Shown: piece by piece, positions 15,265 to 21,768 of the stretch
Position numbering within the stretch: the first letter of the stretch is position 1
Layout of the letters: each line of letters opens with the position of its first letter
NCBI GenBank assembly: GCA_046050105.1
Contig: JBJOQE010000045.1
Location: 1-22,711 of the forward strand
DNA from: JAYQPD01 sp046050105
GTDB taxonomy: Bacteria > Patescibacteriota > Minisyncoccia > Phycocordibacterales > UBA918
Length of the DNA: 22,711 nt
Direction: 5' to 3'
Translations under genes and position numbers: made by a program
The notes under the pieces: model-generated
Told to the model about the DNA's origin: nothing
Seen by the model: only the letters and a program-made list of their open reading frames with translations
Databases searched by the model: none

Positions 15265-15293
15265 TTGACACCCTCCGTGAGGGTAAGTACAAT
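15265..15293 (+). promoter_or_regulatory. Consensus sigma-70 type promoter of groES-groEL
   Basis: TTGACA (15265-15270) and TACAAT (15288-15293) are separated by exactly 17 bases. Transcription should start near 15300, leaving a leader of about 49 nt before the groES ATG. It is the only promoter in the window with a perfect -35, in keeping with high expression of chaperonins. Confidence 0.75.
15270..15284 (+). promoter_or_regulatory. Perfect inverted repeat in the groES promoter spacer, candidate operator
   Basis: ACCCTC-CGT-GAGGGT fills most of the space between -35 and -10. It does not match CIRCE (TTAGCACTC-N9-GAGTGCTAA) or the HspR site HAIR (CTTGAGT-N7-ACTCAAG). Its place in the promoter core suggests a repressor or a MerR-type activator site; which protein binds is unknown. 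Confidence 0.55.
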
Positions 15294-15348
15294 ACGTCGG
15301 CTCACGAGGTATATGAAGACATATTAATAGTTTCATTCACTGATTCTT

Positions 15349-15762
15349 ATGGCAAAAAAGGCACAACACGCAAAAAAGACCGTAAAGAAGGCACAGCCAA
15401 CGGTCAAGAAGGTAGCGAAGAAACTCGCCGTGGCGCCGCGCGCGGCCTCTTCTGATGGTCCGCTCGTACCGCTCGCCGACCGTGTGGTTATCCGCCACCT
15501 CACTGATGTAGAGGCCGGCACTACCAATTCGTTCGGTATTATCATTCCTGACACGGTGTCTAAGGAGAAGCCTGAGCAGGGCATTGTGGTGGCTACTGGC
15601 CCCGGGAAGTGGGACGAAGATGGCGTTGCGCGCATCCCGATGTCGGTGTCGGTTGGTGATAAAGTGGTGTTCTCAAAGTATGGCTATGACGAGGTGAAGG
15701 TTGCCGGAACCGAATACTTTATTGTTGCCGAATCAAATATCCTCGCCATTATCACTGCATAA
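15349..15762 (+). CDS. groES: Co-chaperonin GroES with lysine-rich N-terminal extension
   Basis: 137 residues against the normal 95-100. From about residue 39 it is GroES: LVPLADRVVIRHL begins the fold, the mobile loop (about residues 53-70) ends in the hydrophobic GIIIP tripeptide region that docks onto GroEL, and VVATGPGKW and VGDKVVFSKYGYDEVKV complete the barrel. It caps GroEL during folding. The extra N-terminus has 10 lysines in the first 25 residues, arranged as five KK pairs (MAKKAQHAKKTVKKAQPTVK), like histone H1-type tails. The ATG at 15349 is the only start before this tail, since no internal Met lies between the tail and the fold. groEL follows after 18 nt, and neither gene has a Shine-Dalgarno. 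Confidence 0.92.
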   Translation: MAKKAQHAKKTVKKAQPTVKKVAKKLAVAPRAASSDGPLVPLADRVVIRHLTDVEAGTTNSFGIIIPDTVSKEKPEQGIVVATGPGKWDEDGVARIPMSVSVGDKVVFSKYGYDEVKVAGTEYFIVAESNILAIITA

Positions 15763-15780
15763 GTATCTCTCTATATAAGT

Positions 15781-17424
15781 ATGGCAAAGAAAGTAATTTA
15801 CGACGAAGAGGTCAAGAAGGCACTCAAGAAGGGTGTTGATACCGTAGCAAATGCGGTGAAGGTGACGCTTGGCCCCCGCGGCAGGAACGTCATTCTCGAC
15901 AAAGGTTTTGGCGCACCTACTATCACGAACGATGGTGTGTCTATCGCCAAAGAAATCGTGCTCAAAGACAAGTTTGAGAACATGGGCGCTGAAATTGTGA
16001 AAGAAGTGGCGAATAAGACGAATGATATGGCGGGAGACGGTACCACAACCGCAACAGTGCTTATCCAAGCACTTTTCTCAGAAGGACTTCGTCAGACAAC
16101 CATGGGGCTCAACTCGATGGCAGTGCGTACCGGCATGGAGCACGCATCAAGAGACGTGGTGGAGGCGCTTAAAAAGCTCGCCACCCCAATTTCCAAGGAT
16201 GAAGAGATCACTCAAGTGGCAACTATTTCTGCAGAAAGCCGCGAGATCGGTGAAAAAATTGCCGAGACTATCGGTAAGGTGGGGAAGGACGGCGTGGTGA
16301 CAGTAGAAGAGTCACAGTCATTTGGTATGGATGTTGAGTACGTAGAAGGTATGGAGTTTGACCGCGGCTATGTGTCTCCCTACATGATAACCAACACCGA
16401 CCGCATGGAAGCTGCCTATAAGGATGCGCAGATTCTTATCACCGATAAGAAAATATCTGCGGTGAAGGATATTCTTCCTCTCCTCGAGAAGCTTGCACAG
16501 TCGGGCAAGAAGGAACTTGTCATTGTGGCCGACGACGTAGATGGCGAAGCACTCACCACGTTTGTGCTCAACAAGCTCCGTGGTGGATTTTCCGTGCTTG
16601 CGGTGAAAGCACCAGGCTATGGTGACCGTAAGAAGGAGATGCTCCAGGACCTTGCTATCACTACGGGTGGTACGGTGGTGTCGGAAGACACTGGGCTCAA
16701 GCTTGAAAATGCTGACGTGTCACTCCTTGGTCATGCAGGCCGCGTAGTTTCTACCAAGGACGCAACGCTCATTGTGGACGGCAAGGGCACTAAGAAGGAA
16801 ATAGACGCACGCATCACACAGCTTAAGAGCCAGTTGAAGCAAACTGACTCAAAGTTCGATAAAGAAAAGTTGAACGAACGCATCGCAAAACTTTCAGGTG
16901 GCGTTGCCGTCATTAAGGTTGGTGCAGCCACAGAAACTGAGATGAAGTATCTGAAGCTCAAGATTGAAGACGCGGTAAACGCAACCAAGGCAGCCATTGA
17001 AGAAGGGATTGTGGCAGGCGGCGGCTCGGCGCTGGTGAAGGCGGCAGATATGGTAGGGAAGAAGATGGACGAAAAGAATCTTTCTCGTGAAGAAATGATT
17101 GGTTACCAAATTGTGCTTCGTGCGCTCGAGAAGCCGCTTCGCCAGATTGCAGAAAATGCAGGCCGCGACGATGCAGCGGTCATGGTTGAAGCTATCAAGA
17201 AGGCAAAGGGTCATGCTGGCTACGATGCTGCAAACGATGTCATGGTAGATGACATGGTGAAGGCGGGCATCATCGACCCGGTGAAGGTGACACGCTCAGG
17301 TGTGCAGCATGCAGTATCTGCAGCTGGCATCTTGCTCACCTCGGAAGCCGCTGTTGCTGAGGAGCCTGAAGACAAACCACAAATGCCACCGATGGGAGGC
17401 ATGGGCGGTGGGATGGACTACTAG
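15781..17424 (+). CDS. groEL: Chaperonin GroEL
   Basis: 547 residues, full length. VTLGPRGRNVILDKGFGAPT and DGTTTATVL form the ATP site, with Asp86 equal to E. coli Asp87; KIEDAVNATKAAIEEGIVAG carries the second catalytic Asp. The C-terminus ends in the usual Gly-Met-rich tail (PPMGGMGGGMDY). It forms the double-ring folding chamber in the cytoplasm with GroES. Codon use is strongly biased compared with neighbours (many AAG, CTC and CGC codons), as expected for a highly expressed gene. It follows groES in one operon and ends 14 nt before a strong terminator. Confidence 0.98.
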   Translation: MAKKVIYDEEVKKALKKGVDTVANAVKVTLGPRGRNVILDKGFGAPTITNDGVSIAKEIVLKDKFENMGAEIVKEVANKTNDMAGDGTTTATVLIQALFSEGLRQTTMGLNSMAVRTGMEHASRDVVEALKKLATPISKDEEITQVATISAESREIGEKIAETIGKVGKDGVVTVEESQSFGMDVEYVEGMEFDRGYVSPYMITNTDRMEAAYKDAQILITDKKISAVKDILPLLEKLAQSGKKELVIVADDVDGEALTTFVLNKLRGGFSVLAVKAPGYGDRKKEMLQDLAITTGGTVVSEDTGLKLENADVSLLGHAGRVVSTKDATLIVDGKGTKKEIDARITQLKSQLKQTDSKFDKEKLNERIAKLSGGVAVIKVGAATETEMKYLKLKIEDAVNATKAAIEEGIVAGGGSALVKAADMVGKKMDEKNLSREEMIGYQIVLRALEKPLRQIAENAGRDDAAVMVEAIKKAKGHAGYDAANDVMVDDMVKAGIIDPVKVTRSGVQHAVSAAGILLTSEAAVAEEPEDKPQMPPMGGMGGGMDY

Positions 17425-17438
17425 GATTGAATTTTTTC

Positions 17439-17464
17439 AAAAGCTCCCGTTTAGGGAGCTTTTT
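17439..17464 (+). terminator. Intrinsic terminator of groES-groEL
   Basis: A perfect 10-bp stem (AAAAGCTCCC, 17439-17448, with GGGAGCTTTT, 17454-17463) closes a GTTTA loop and ends in a T-run. The run leads directly into the TGG of the lemA -10 promoter. Confidence 0.9.
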
Positions 17465-17472
17465 GGTATACT
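17464..17472 (+). promoter_or_regulatory. Extended -10 promoter of the lemA operon
   Basis: TGG TATACT starts in the T-run of the groEL terminator. The predicted start near 17479 leaves about 26 nt before the lemA ATG, where AGGT (17493-17496) could act as a short Shine-Dalgarno. Confidence 0.6.
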
Positions 17473-17504
17473 AGACACATCGACTTAATCATAGGTACTT
17501 AGAT

Positions 17505-18059
17505 ATGAACCCTCTCTATATCATTCTTGGCGTCGCCGCACTTATTGCCGTGTGGTTTATCAGCATGTACAACCGCTTCGTGGCGCTCACCCAGCGTGTG
17601 AAGGAAGCGTGGGCAGACATCGACGTGCAGCTTAAACGCCGTTACGACCTCATCCCTAATCTTGTGGAAACCGTAAAGGGCTATGCGTCTCACGAACAGC
17701 AAACACTTGCACAGGTAACTGAGATGCGCACTCGCGCCATGAATGCGCAAACTCCCGCAGAACACTCCGAGGCAGAGAATATGCTCACGGGCGCGCTTAA
17801 GTCGCTCTTTGCAGTGTCTGAAAACTACCCAGACCTTAAGGCGAACACCAACTTCCTCGAACTTCAGCGTGAACTCTCAGATACTGAAAACAAAATTCAG
17901 GCTGCACGTCGTTTCTACAATGGCAATGTGCGCGACCTTGCTACCTCACTTCAGTCGTTCCCCGGCAACATCGTTGGAAAGATGTTCGGCTTTACTGAAA
18001 GCCAATACTTCGAACTCACTGAAGAGGCAGCGAAGGAACCTGTTAAGGTGCAGTTCTAA
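17505..18059 (+). CDS. lemA: LemA family protein
   Basis: 184 residues, the normal length. An N-terminal membrane helix (about residues 3-20) is followed by a long helical body with the LemA signature: YNRFVALTQRVKEAWADIDV, then LKRRYDLIPNLVETVKGYAS, then ENYPDLKANTNFLELQREL and ENKIQAARRFYN. LemA proteins are membrane-anchored with the body outside or facing the cytoplasm depending on the species; their exact function is unclear. It is followed within 3 nt by a DUF2207 gene and then htpX, a neighbourhood commonly seen with LemA, suggesting membrane quality control. Confidence 0.95.
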   Translation: MNPLYIILGVAALIAVWFISMYNRFVALTQRVKEAWADIDVQLKRRYDLIPNLVETVKGYASHEQQTLAQVTEMRTRAMNAQTPAEHSEAENMLTGALKSLFAVSENYPDLKANTNFLELQRELSDTENKIQAARRFYNGNVRDLATSLQSFPGNIVGKMFGFTESQYFELTEEAAKEPVKVQF

Positions 18060-18062
18060 CCC

Positions 18063-19766
18063 ATGGGTAGCCGCCTCGTATGGGGTTTGGCGGTTGTATG
18101 TGCAGTGTTTTATGCACCAGTCTTTGTTAGTGCTTCAGAAATAATCGACTCCTTTGAGTCTGATATTACCGTCTCGAAAGACAGCTACGTAACAGTTGTT
18201 GAAACTATCTCGTACGACTTTGGCGAAGATGCTCGCCACGGTATCTTTCGAGATATTCCTTCCACACATCCAGAATTGGCAAGCACTTGGTACAAAGAGC
18301 GGTACATAGATACAGAGGTGACGAGTGTGGTGCGTAATGACACCACTGAAAAGTTTGAAGTAACGAAAAAACGTGAAGGCGTACATGTGCGCATTGGTGA
18401 TCCTGACAGCACGATCACTGGCAAACAGGTATACAAAATCACATACACATTACATGGAGCACTTTCGCATCCAGTACAGCTGCCACCGGAGCTCTATATG
18501 AACGTGAATGGAGCGGCATGGGAAGTCCCTGCCCGAGTAGTGCGCGCCACCCTCCACGCTGATGCTGACATGTTTTCTACTCAGCGCACATGCTACAAAG
18601 GCATCGTTGGCTCAGGAAGTTCGTGTACTATCCGCACTAATGAAGATGGCAGTGTGACGTTTGAAGCAACAAACCTCGCGCCGCGTGAGACCGTCACCTT
18701 TGCACAAGCATTTCGTGACGGGAGTGTTGTTGCTAAGCGTGCAGAGCGTTTGCGCCTTGACCTTCTTTCGCTTATCGCTTCGGCAGTGTGGTTGTGCGGG
18801 CTTTCATGGTTTACCTATAGCTACCGCACCGAGCATAAACAAAACCGCACGGTAGTGGCGGAATATGAGCCGTATCCTGGCATTCTCCCCATGCAAATGG
18901 GGGTGCTGAAAGATGGCTCGCTTGATCCGAAAGATATCTCAGCAGGTATTGTGTATCTTGCTGAGCAGGGGTATCTCACCATTAAGCGAACCGAGCGCAA
19001 GGTTTTCTTTGTGTTTGAGGTGACTGACTATGAGTTGACACTCGTGAGGCGTCCGGCAGATGTTGTGTGGCAAAGTGAACTGTTGCAGCTTATGTTTGAT
19101 GAGCATCTTGTAGCAGGAGCAGTCACTACGCTCTCCGAGTTGAAGTCGAATCATACCAAGCAGGCTTCTAATCACACGGTAATTCAAAGTCTTGAAGCGT
19201 CGATTATTGAAGATTTGAAAAAAAATGATTTCTACCAGACGCCTTTAGGGGGAGTCTCTCGGTTTCAAAAGGTAGTGTGGGGTGCAACAGCACTAAGTTT
19301 TTTCGGACTTTTCTTTGGCGGCATGCAATCACTTGCATATGTCGTGATGGTGGTCACACTTGTTATTTCTTCAGGACTCGTGAGTTTCCTCTCCCGCCGG
19401 TTAACAGTAAAAGGGTATGAGGCGCTCCGGTATCTCCACGGGTTTAAGGAATATCTCTCTGTTGCAGAGAAAGACCGCATCGACTTTCACAATGCACCAG
19501 AACGGAAGCCCGAACAGTTTCTTGCGTTTTTGCCGTACGCTATTGCGTTTGGGGTAGAGAAGAAATGGGCCGATGCATTTAAAGACATTACCATCCCCAC
19601 ACCATCTTGGTACGACGGGGGAAGCGCAGGTTTTGTGGCAGCAGACCTTTCTTCGAGTTTGGGTGGATTCTCTTCTGCACTCGCGTCCTCTGCAGGAAGT
19701 TCTGCGTCTTCTGGTGGTGGTTCAGCTGGTGGTGGGGGAGGAGGTGGCGGTGGCGGCAGCTGGTAA
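18063..19766 (+). CDS. DUF2207 membrane protein with glycine-rich C-terminus
   Basis: 567 residues. A signal peptide (about residues 1-24, cleavage near VSA) precedes the extracytoplasmic DUF2207 domain: ITVSKDSYVTVVETISYDFG, then RHGIFRDIP, then YKITYTLHGAL. A membrane helix follows near residues 235-255, then a cytoplasmic winged-helix-like part (DPKDISAGIVYLAEQGYLTI) and two further helices at about 405-440. GFKEYLSVAEKDRI is the usual conserved block before the C-terminus. The end is Ser/Gly-rich and finishes with ten Gly, then Ser-Trp, typical of this family. Function is unknown. It starts 3 nt after the lemA stop and is surely co-transcribed. Confidence 0.9.
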   Translation: MGSRLVWGLAVVCAVFYAPVFVSASEIIDSFESDITVSKDSYVTVVETISYDFGEDARHGIFRDIPSTHPELASTWYKERYIDTEVTSVVRNDTTEKFEVTKKREGVHVRIGDPDSTITGKQVYKITYTLHGALSHPVQLPPELYMNVNGAAWEVPARVVRATLHADADMFSTQRTCYKGIVGSGSSCTIRTNEDGSVTFEATNLAPRETVTFAQAFRDGSVVAKRAERLRLDLLSLIASAVWLCGLSWFTYSYRTEHKQNRTVVAEYEPYPGILPMQMGVLKDGSLDPKDISAGIVYLAEQGYLTIKRTERKVFFVFEVTDYELTLVRRPADVVWQSELLQLMFDEHLVAGAVTTLSELKSNHTKQASNHTVIQSLEASIIEDLKKNDFYQTPLGGVSRFQKVVWGATALSFFGLFFGGMQSLAYVVMVVTLVISSGLVSFLSRRLTVKGYEALRYLHGFKEYLSVAEKDRIDFHNAPERKPEQFLAFLPYAIAFGVEKKWADAFKDITIPTPSWYDGGSAGFVAADLSSSLGGFSSALASSAGSSASSGGGSAGGGGGGGGGGSW

Positions 19767-19779
19767 TGCGCGAAAAAAC

Positions 19780-19808
19780 GCGAACACTTGCGTATACCCG
19801 CAGTTCGC
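19780..19808 (+). repeat. Bulged hairpin before htpX
   Basis: GCGAAC (19780-19785) pairs with GTTCGC (19803-19808) and TGCG (19789-19792) with CGCA (19799-19802), with ACT bulged on one side. No T-run follows, so it is not a standard terminator. It ends immediately upstream of the predicted htpX -10 box and might be an operator or RNA structure. Confidence 0.4.
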
Positions 19809-19809
19809 A

Positions 19810-19815
19810 TAGAAT
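19810..19815 (+). promoter_or_regulatory. -10 box TAGAAT of htpX
   Basis: TAGAAT is followed by eight bases and the ATG at 19824, so the leader would be very short. There is no TG extension and no Shine-Dalgarno. The gene may also be read from the lemA promoter. Confidence 0.4.
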
Positions 19816-19823
19816 ACTTTTGT

Positions 19824-20720
19824 ATGGCAACTATCTACACCCACAAGAGCGAGAATATCCGTAGGACGTGGTACCTGATGACGGGCTTTTTCCTATTTGT
19901 CATCGCTGCTGGCTTTTTCGTGTCGAGGGTCATGGATAACCCAACAATCCTCATCATCTCCGTGCTTTTTGCTGTCGGTATGAACATCACGAGCTTTTGG
20001 TTCTCCGACACGATGGTCATAAAAATGACCGGTGCACAGCCGGCAGATCCACATCGCCACATGGAACTTATTCGTATTGTGGAAAATCTTGCCATAACCT
20101 CCGGCCTTCCTATGCCAAAGGTGTATGTGGTGGAAGACACGGCACCAAATGCGTTTGCTACCGGGAGAAGCCCCAAGCATGCGAGCGTTGCGGCAACCAC
20201 TGGCCTCCTCGCTATGCTCGACCGCGCGGAGCTTGAGGGCGTGATGGCGCACGAGCTTGCACACGTGGGTAACCGAGACATGCTTGTGATGACGGTGGCG
20301 GTAGTGCTTGCAGGTTTCCTCTCCATTTTGGCTGACATGTTCCTCCGTATGAGTATGTTTGGCGGTGGTGACCGTGACAATAAAGTGAGTGGCATACTCA
20401 TGATATTTGCTATCGTGGGCGTTCTGCTCGCGCCAATCGCTGGGCAGCTTATACACCTCGCTATTTCACGAAAACGTGAGTTTCTCGCAGACGCAACTGC
20501 CGCTATGCTTACGCGTCATCCAGAGGCGCTGGCTTCAGCACTCATTAAGATTTCTTCTTCGGGACGCTCTATGGCGAGTGCTAACCATGCGACAGCTCAC
20601 CTCATGATAGCGAACCCGTTTGGGGGTGAGCGAGGATTTATGGCAAGGGTTTCGAACCTTTTCGCTACGCATCCACCCATGGAGGCGAGGGTTAAGGCAC
20701 TCCGTGACATGGACCTCTAG
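19824..20720 (+). CDS. htpX: HtpX-type membrane zinc metalloprotease (M48)
   Basis: 298 residues. Two N-terminal membrane helices (about 16-34 and 38-56) precede the protease domain; AITSGLPMPKVYVVEDTAPN and NAFATGRSP are family signatures. MAHELAHVGNRDML holds the zinc motif HExxH (His143, Glu144, His147), and KREFLADATAA supplies the third ligand Glu219. Two more helices lie between these motifs. HtpX degrades misfolded or damaged membrane proteins; in E. coli it is heat and envelope-stress induced. ATG 19824 is preferred to a start at 19788 since it opens with the family's usual N-terminus (ATIYTHKSENIRRT) and follows a -10 box. It completes the lemA, DUF2207, htpX set. Confidence 0.95.
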   Translation: MATIYTHKSENIRRTWYLMTGFFLFVIAAGFFVSRVMDNPTILIISVLFAVGMNITSFWFSDTMVIKMTGAQPADPHRHMELIRIVENLAITSGLPMPKVYVVEDTAPNAFATGRSPKHASVAATTGLLAMLDRAELEGVMAHELAHVGNRDMLVMTVAVVLAGFLSILADMFLRMSMFGGGDRDNKVSGILMIFAIVGVLLAPIAGQLIHLAISRKREFLADATAAMLTRHPEALASALIKISSSGRSMASANHATAHLMIANPFGGERGFMARVSNLFATHPPMEARVKALRDMDL

Positions 20721-20785
20721 ATACGATGTATAGAAACTTGCGTCCACGCTAATCGCGGGTGTATGGTTATTGAGGGAAAGCAAAA

Positions 20786-20974
20786 ATGGAGAAGAACTTG
20801 AAAATTGCTGCCGCATCACTTGGCCTGCGCACGCAACATCGTCCACGCGATACGAGTTGTGCACCAAACCGCCCAAACGCGCTTCCGAAGAAGACGACCG
20901 CCGAGCGTGAAGATGAGGAAGCGCTTCGCACATTCAATGAACACCACCCTCGCACCTACCAGGGCGAGTCGTAA
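20786..20974 (+). CDS. Small hypothetical protein
   Basis: 62 residues, hydrophilic, with a basic first half and a charged second half (AEREDEEALRTFNEHHPRTY). No family is recognised. GAGGG at 20772-20776, nine bases before the ATG, is one of the few Shine-Dalgarno-like sequences in the window. A terminator begins 7 nt after the stop, supporting a real gene. The composition is more protein-like than that of the overlapping frame. The alternative, an untranslated small RNA over the same stretch, cannot be excluded. Confidence 0.5.
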   Translation: MEKNLKIAAASLGLRTQHRPRDTSCAPNRPNALPKKTTAEREDEEALRTFNEHHPRTYQGES

Positions 20975-20980
20975 ACTCAT

Positions 20981-21006
20981 AGCGGCGCATATGCGTCGCT
21001 TTTCTT
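20981..21006 (+). terminator. Intrinsic terminator after the 62-residue ORF
   Basis: AGCGGCGCAT (20981-20990) pairs with ATGCGTCGCT (20991-21000) with one G-T pair; the arms are adjacent, so the tip opens as the loop. TTTTCTT follows. It lies 18 nt before the next ATG and so could attenuate that gene. Confidence 0.7.
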
Positions 21007-21023
21007 ATCAAAAGAGGGCAACA

Positions 21024-21284
21024 ATGGATTCATTACCAGAACTTATTGCAAACGCGGCGGTGAGGGTGGAAGGCGAGGTATACCAAGCCGCTCGCCATTT
21101 TCTCGCGATGCAGGTAGCGCTTCACTCTGGCGTGCCGCCACCTGTTCGCGGAGAAGAGGGTTTTACGACCACAACCGGACGCTTTGTTGATAGAAAAGAG
21201 GCCGCGCGGATTGCCTTTTCAGGTCAACAGATAGCCATGCCAAAAGATGAACTGTATAGCGAGGATCTCTTTTGGGGTAAATAA
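21024..21284 (+). CDS. Small conserved-looking hypothetical protein
   Basis: 86 residues. The end GEEGFTTTTGRFVDRKEAAR, then LYSEDLFWGK, resembles short proteins of unknown function seen in bacterial and phage genomes (pattern T-x-x-G-R-F-V-D-R-x-E-A, then L-Y-S-E-D-L); I recall the pattern but cannot name a family. ATG 21024 is chosen because AGAGGG (21013-21018) lies five bases upstream; starts further up in the frame would run through the preceding terminator and overlap the 62-residue ORF. Its own strong terminator follows 6 nt after the stop. Confidence 0.65.
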   Translation: MDSLPELIANAAVRVEGEVYQAARHFLAMQVALHSGVPPPVRGEEGFTTTTGRFVDRKEAARIAFSGQQIAMPKDELYSEDLFWGK

Positions 21285-21290
21285 CAGATG

Positions 21291-21319
21291 ACCACATTTC
21301 TCTCAAAGTGTGGTTTTTT
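21291..21319 (+). terminator. Intrinsic terminator upstream of tRNA-Ser
   Basis: ACCACATTT (21291-21299) pairs with AAGTGTGGT (21306-21314) including one G-T pair, around a six-base loop, and is followed by six T (21314-21319). Confidence 0.85.
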
Positions 21320-21336
21320 AGTCTCACTCCAGCATG

Positions 21337-21345
21337 TGGTATAAC
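21337..21345 (+). promoter_or_regulatory. Extended -10 promoter of tRNA-Ser
   Basis: TGG TATAAC lies 14 nt before the first base of the tRNA. No -35 is clear. It has the same TGG extension as the protein-gene promoters. Confidence 0.6.
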
Positions 21346-21359
21346 TAGTCGGCACACAA

Positions 21360-21446
21360 GGAGGCGTCGCATAGTGGTCTAGTGCACCACCTTGGAAAGG
21401 TGGCATGGGGGAAACTCCATCGGGAGTTCGAATCTCCCCGCCTCCG
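21360..21446 (+). tRNA. tRNA-Ser (anticodon GGA)
   Basis: Acceptor GGAGGCG pairs with CGCCTCC, discriminator G. The anticodon stem CCACC/GGTGG encloses loop TTGGAAA, giving anticodon GGA, which reads UCC and UCU. The long variable arm (GGGGGAAACTCC region) is typical of serine tRNA, and the T arm is GGGAG-TTCGAAT-CTCCC. CCA is not encoded: the three bases after the discriminator are CAG. The gene is preceded by its own promoter and its 3' end is repeated 146 bp downstream. Confidence 0.97.
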
Positions 21447-21449
21447 CAG
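21425..21449 (+). repeat. tRNA-Ser 3' end, candidate att site copy 1
   Basis: The T-arm half, acceptor strand and three following bases recur at 21571-21595. Over the 23 bases from TTCGAATC to GCAG only one differs (C at 21441, T at 21587). Confidence 0.7.
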
Positions 21450-21473
21450 TGAACGAAGTGAACAAGTAGGCGA

Positions 21474-21494
21474 AGACATGCCGGGGGCATGTCT
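21474..21494 (+). repeat. Perfect 9-bp hairpin downstream of tRNA-Ser
   Basis: AGACATGCC (21474-21482) pairs perfectly with GGCATGTCT (21486-21494) around GGG. No T-run follows, so it is a weak terminator at best; it may be a 3' processing structure or a recombinase site. Confidence 0.55.
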
Positions 21495-21496
21495 GT

Positions 21497-21584
21497 GGGA
21501 GATTCGAAGGGGTTGTAGAGCTTTTCGACTGAAAGGAGAAAAGATCACACAACCCGAACAGAATCTGTAAGATTCGAATCTCCC
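21497..21584 (+). repeat. Nested inverted repeats between tRNA-Ser and the att-like copy
   Basis: Outer arms of 12 bp, perfect: GGGAGATTCGAA (21497-21508) with TTCGAATCTCCC (21573-21584). Inside, GGGTTGT (21510-21516) pairs with ACAACCC (21549-21555), and CTTTTC (21521-21526) with GAAAAG (21538-21543). The outer left arm is complementary to the tRNA T-arm copy as well (21427-21438). No protein-like frame is seen here. It could be a folded RNA or remnants of recombination. Confidence 0.5.
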
Positions 21585-21595
21585 CGTCTCCGCAG
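21571..21595 (+). repeat. Copy of tRNA-Ser 3' end, candidate att site copy 2
   Basis: Repeats the tRNA 3' end with one mismatch in 23. The copied acceptor strand CGTCTCC could still pair with the tRNA 5' strand GGAGGCG through one G-T pair. The XRE remnant begins directly after it. Confidence 0.7.
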
Positions 21596-21760
21596 AAAGA
21601 AACTTCCGAATCCGAAAGGTGGGAAGAAGCAGGTAAAAAACTCAAGAAGCCACAGGCGTATATTTCCAAGATAGAACGAGGCGAGCGCAGGGTTGATGCG
21701 GTAGAATTTGACGAGTTAGCGAAGGTGTATGGAAAATTATTAGATTATTTAATAAAGTAA
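21596..21760 (+). pseudogene. XRE-family HTH regulator, N-terminus missing
   Basis: The frame ending at 21760 encodes GKKLKKPQAYISKIERGERR, then VDAVEFDELAKVYGKLLDYL. This is the recognition helix and C-terminal half of a phage-repressor-like (Cro/CI, XRE) helix-turn-helix: the S-K-I-E-x-G-E-R-R motif is diagnostic. The first helices and start codon are missing; upstream the frame runs into the tRNA 3' end copy and has no ATG, GTG or TTG that would restore the domain. It therefore appears to have been cut by recombination at the tRNA end. XRE regulators are common in mobile elements and toxin-antitoxin pairs. Confidence 0.75.
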
Positions 21761-21768
21761 CAACAAAT

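Noticed and set aside
19487..19810. Minus-strand ORF with a polyproline run opposite the DUF2207 C-terminus
   Set aside because: The polyproline is only the reverse reading of the Gly/Ser-rich tail of a well-supported gene.
21360..21595. CRISPR array or tmRNA near the tRNA
   Set aside because: Repeats are not regularly spaced, and no second acceptor 5' strand, tag-peptide frame or encoded CCA is present.
21224..21669. Minus-strand ORFs containing GGGEIRTPDG-like peptides, and a plus-strand ORF at 21382-21570
   Set aside because: They are translations of the tRNA-Ser gene and its 3' copy, a common source of false protein predictions.
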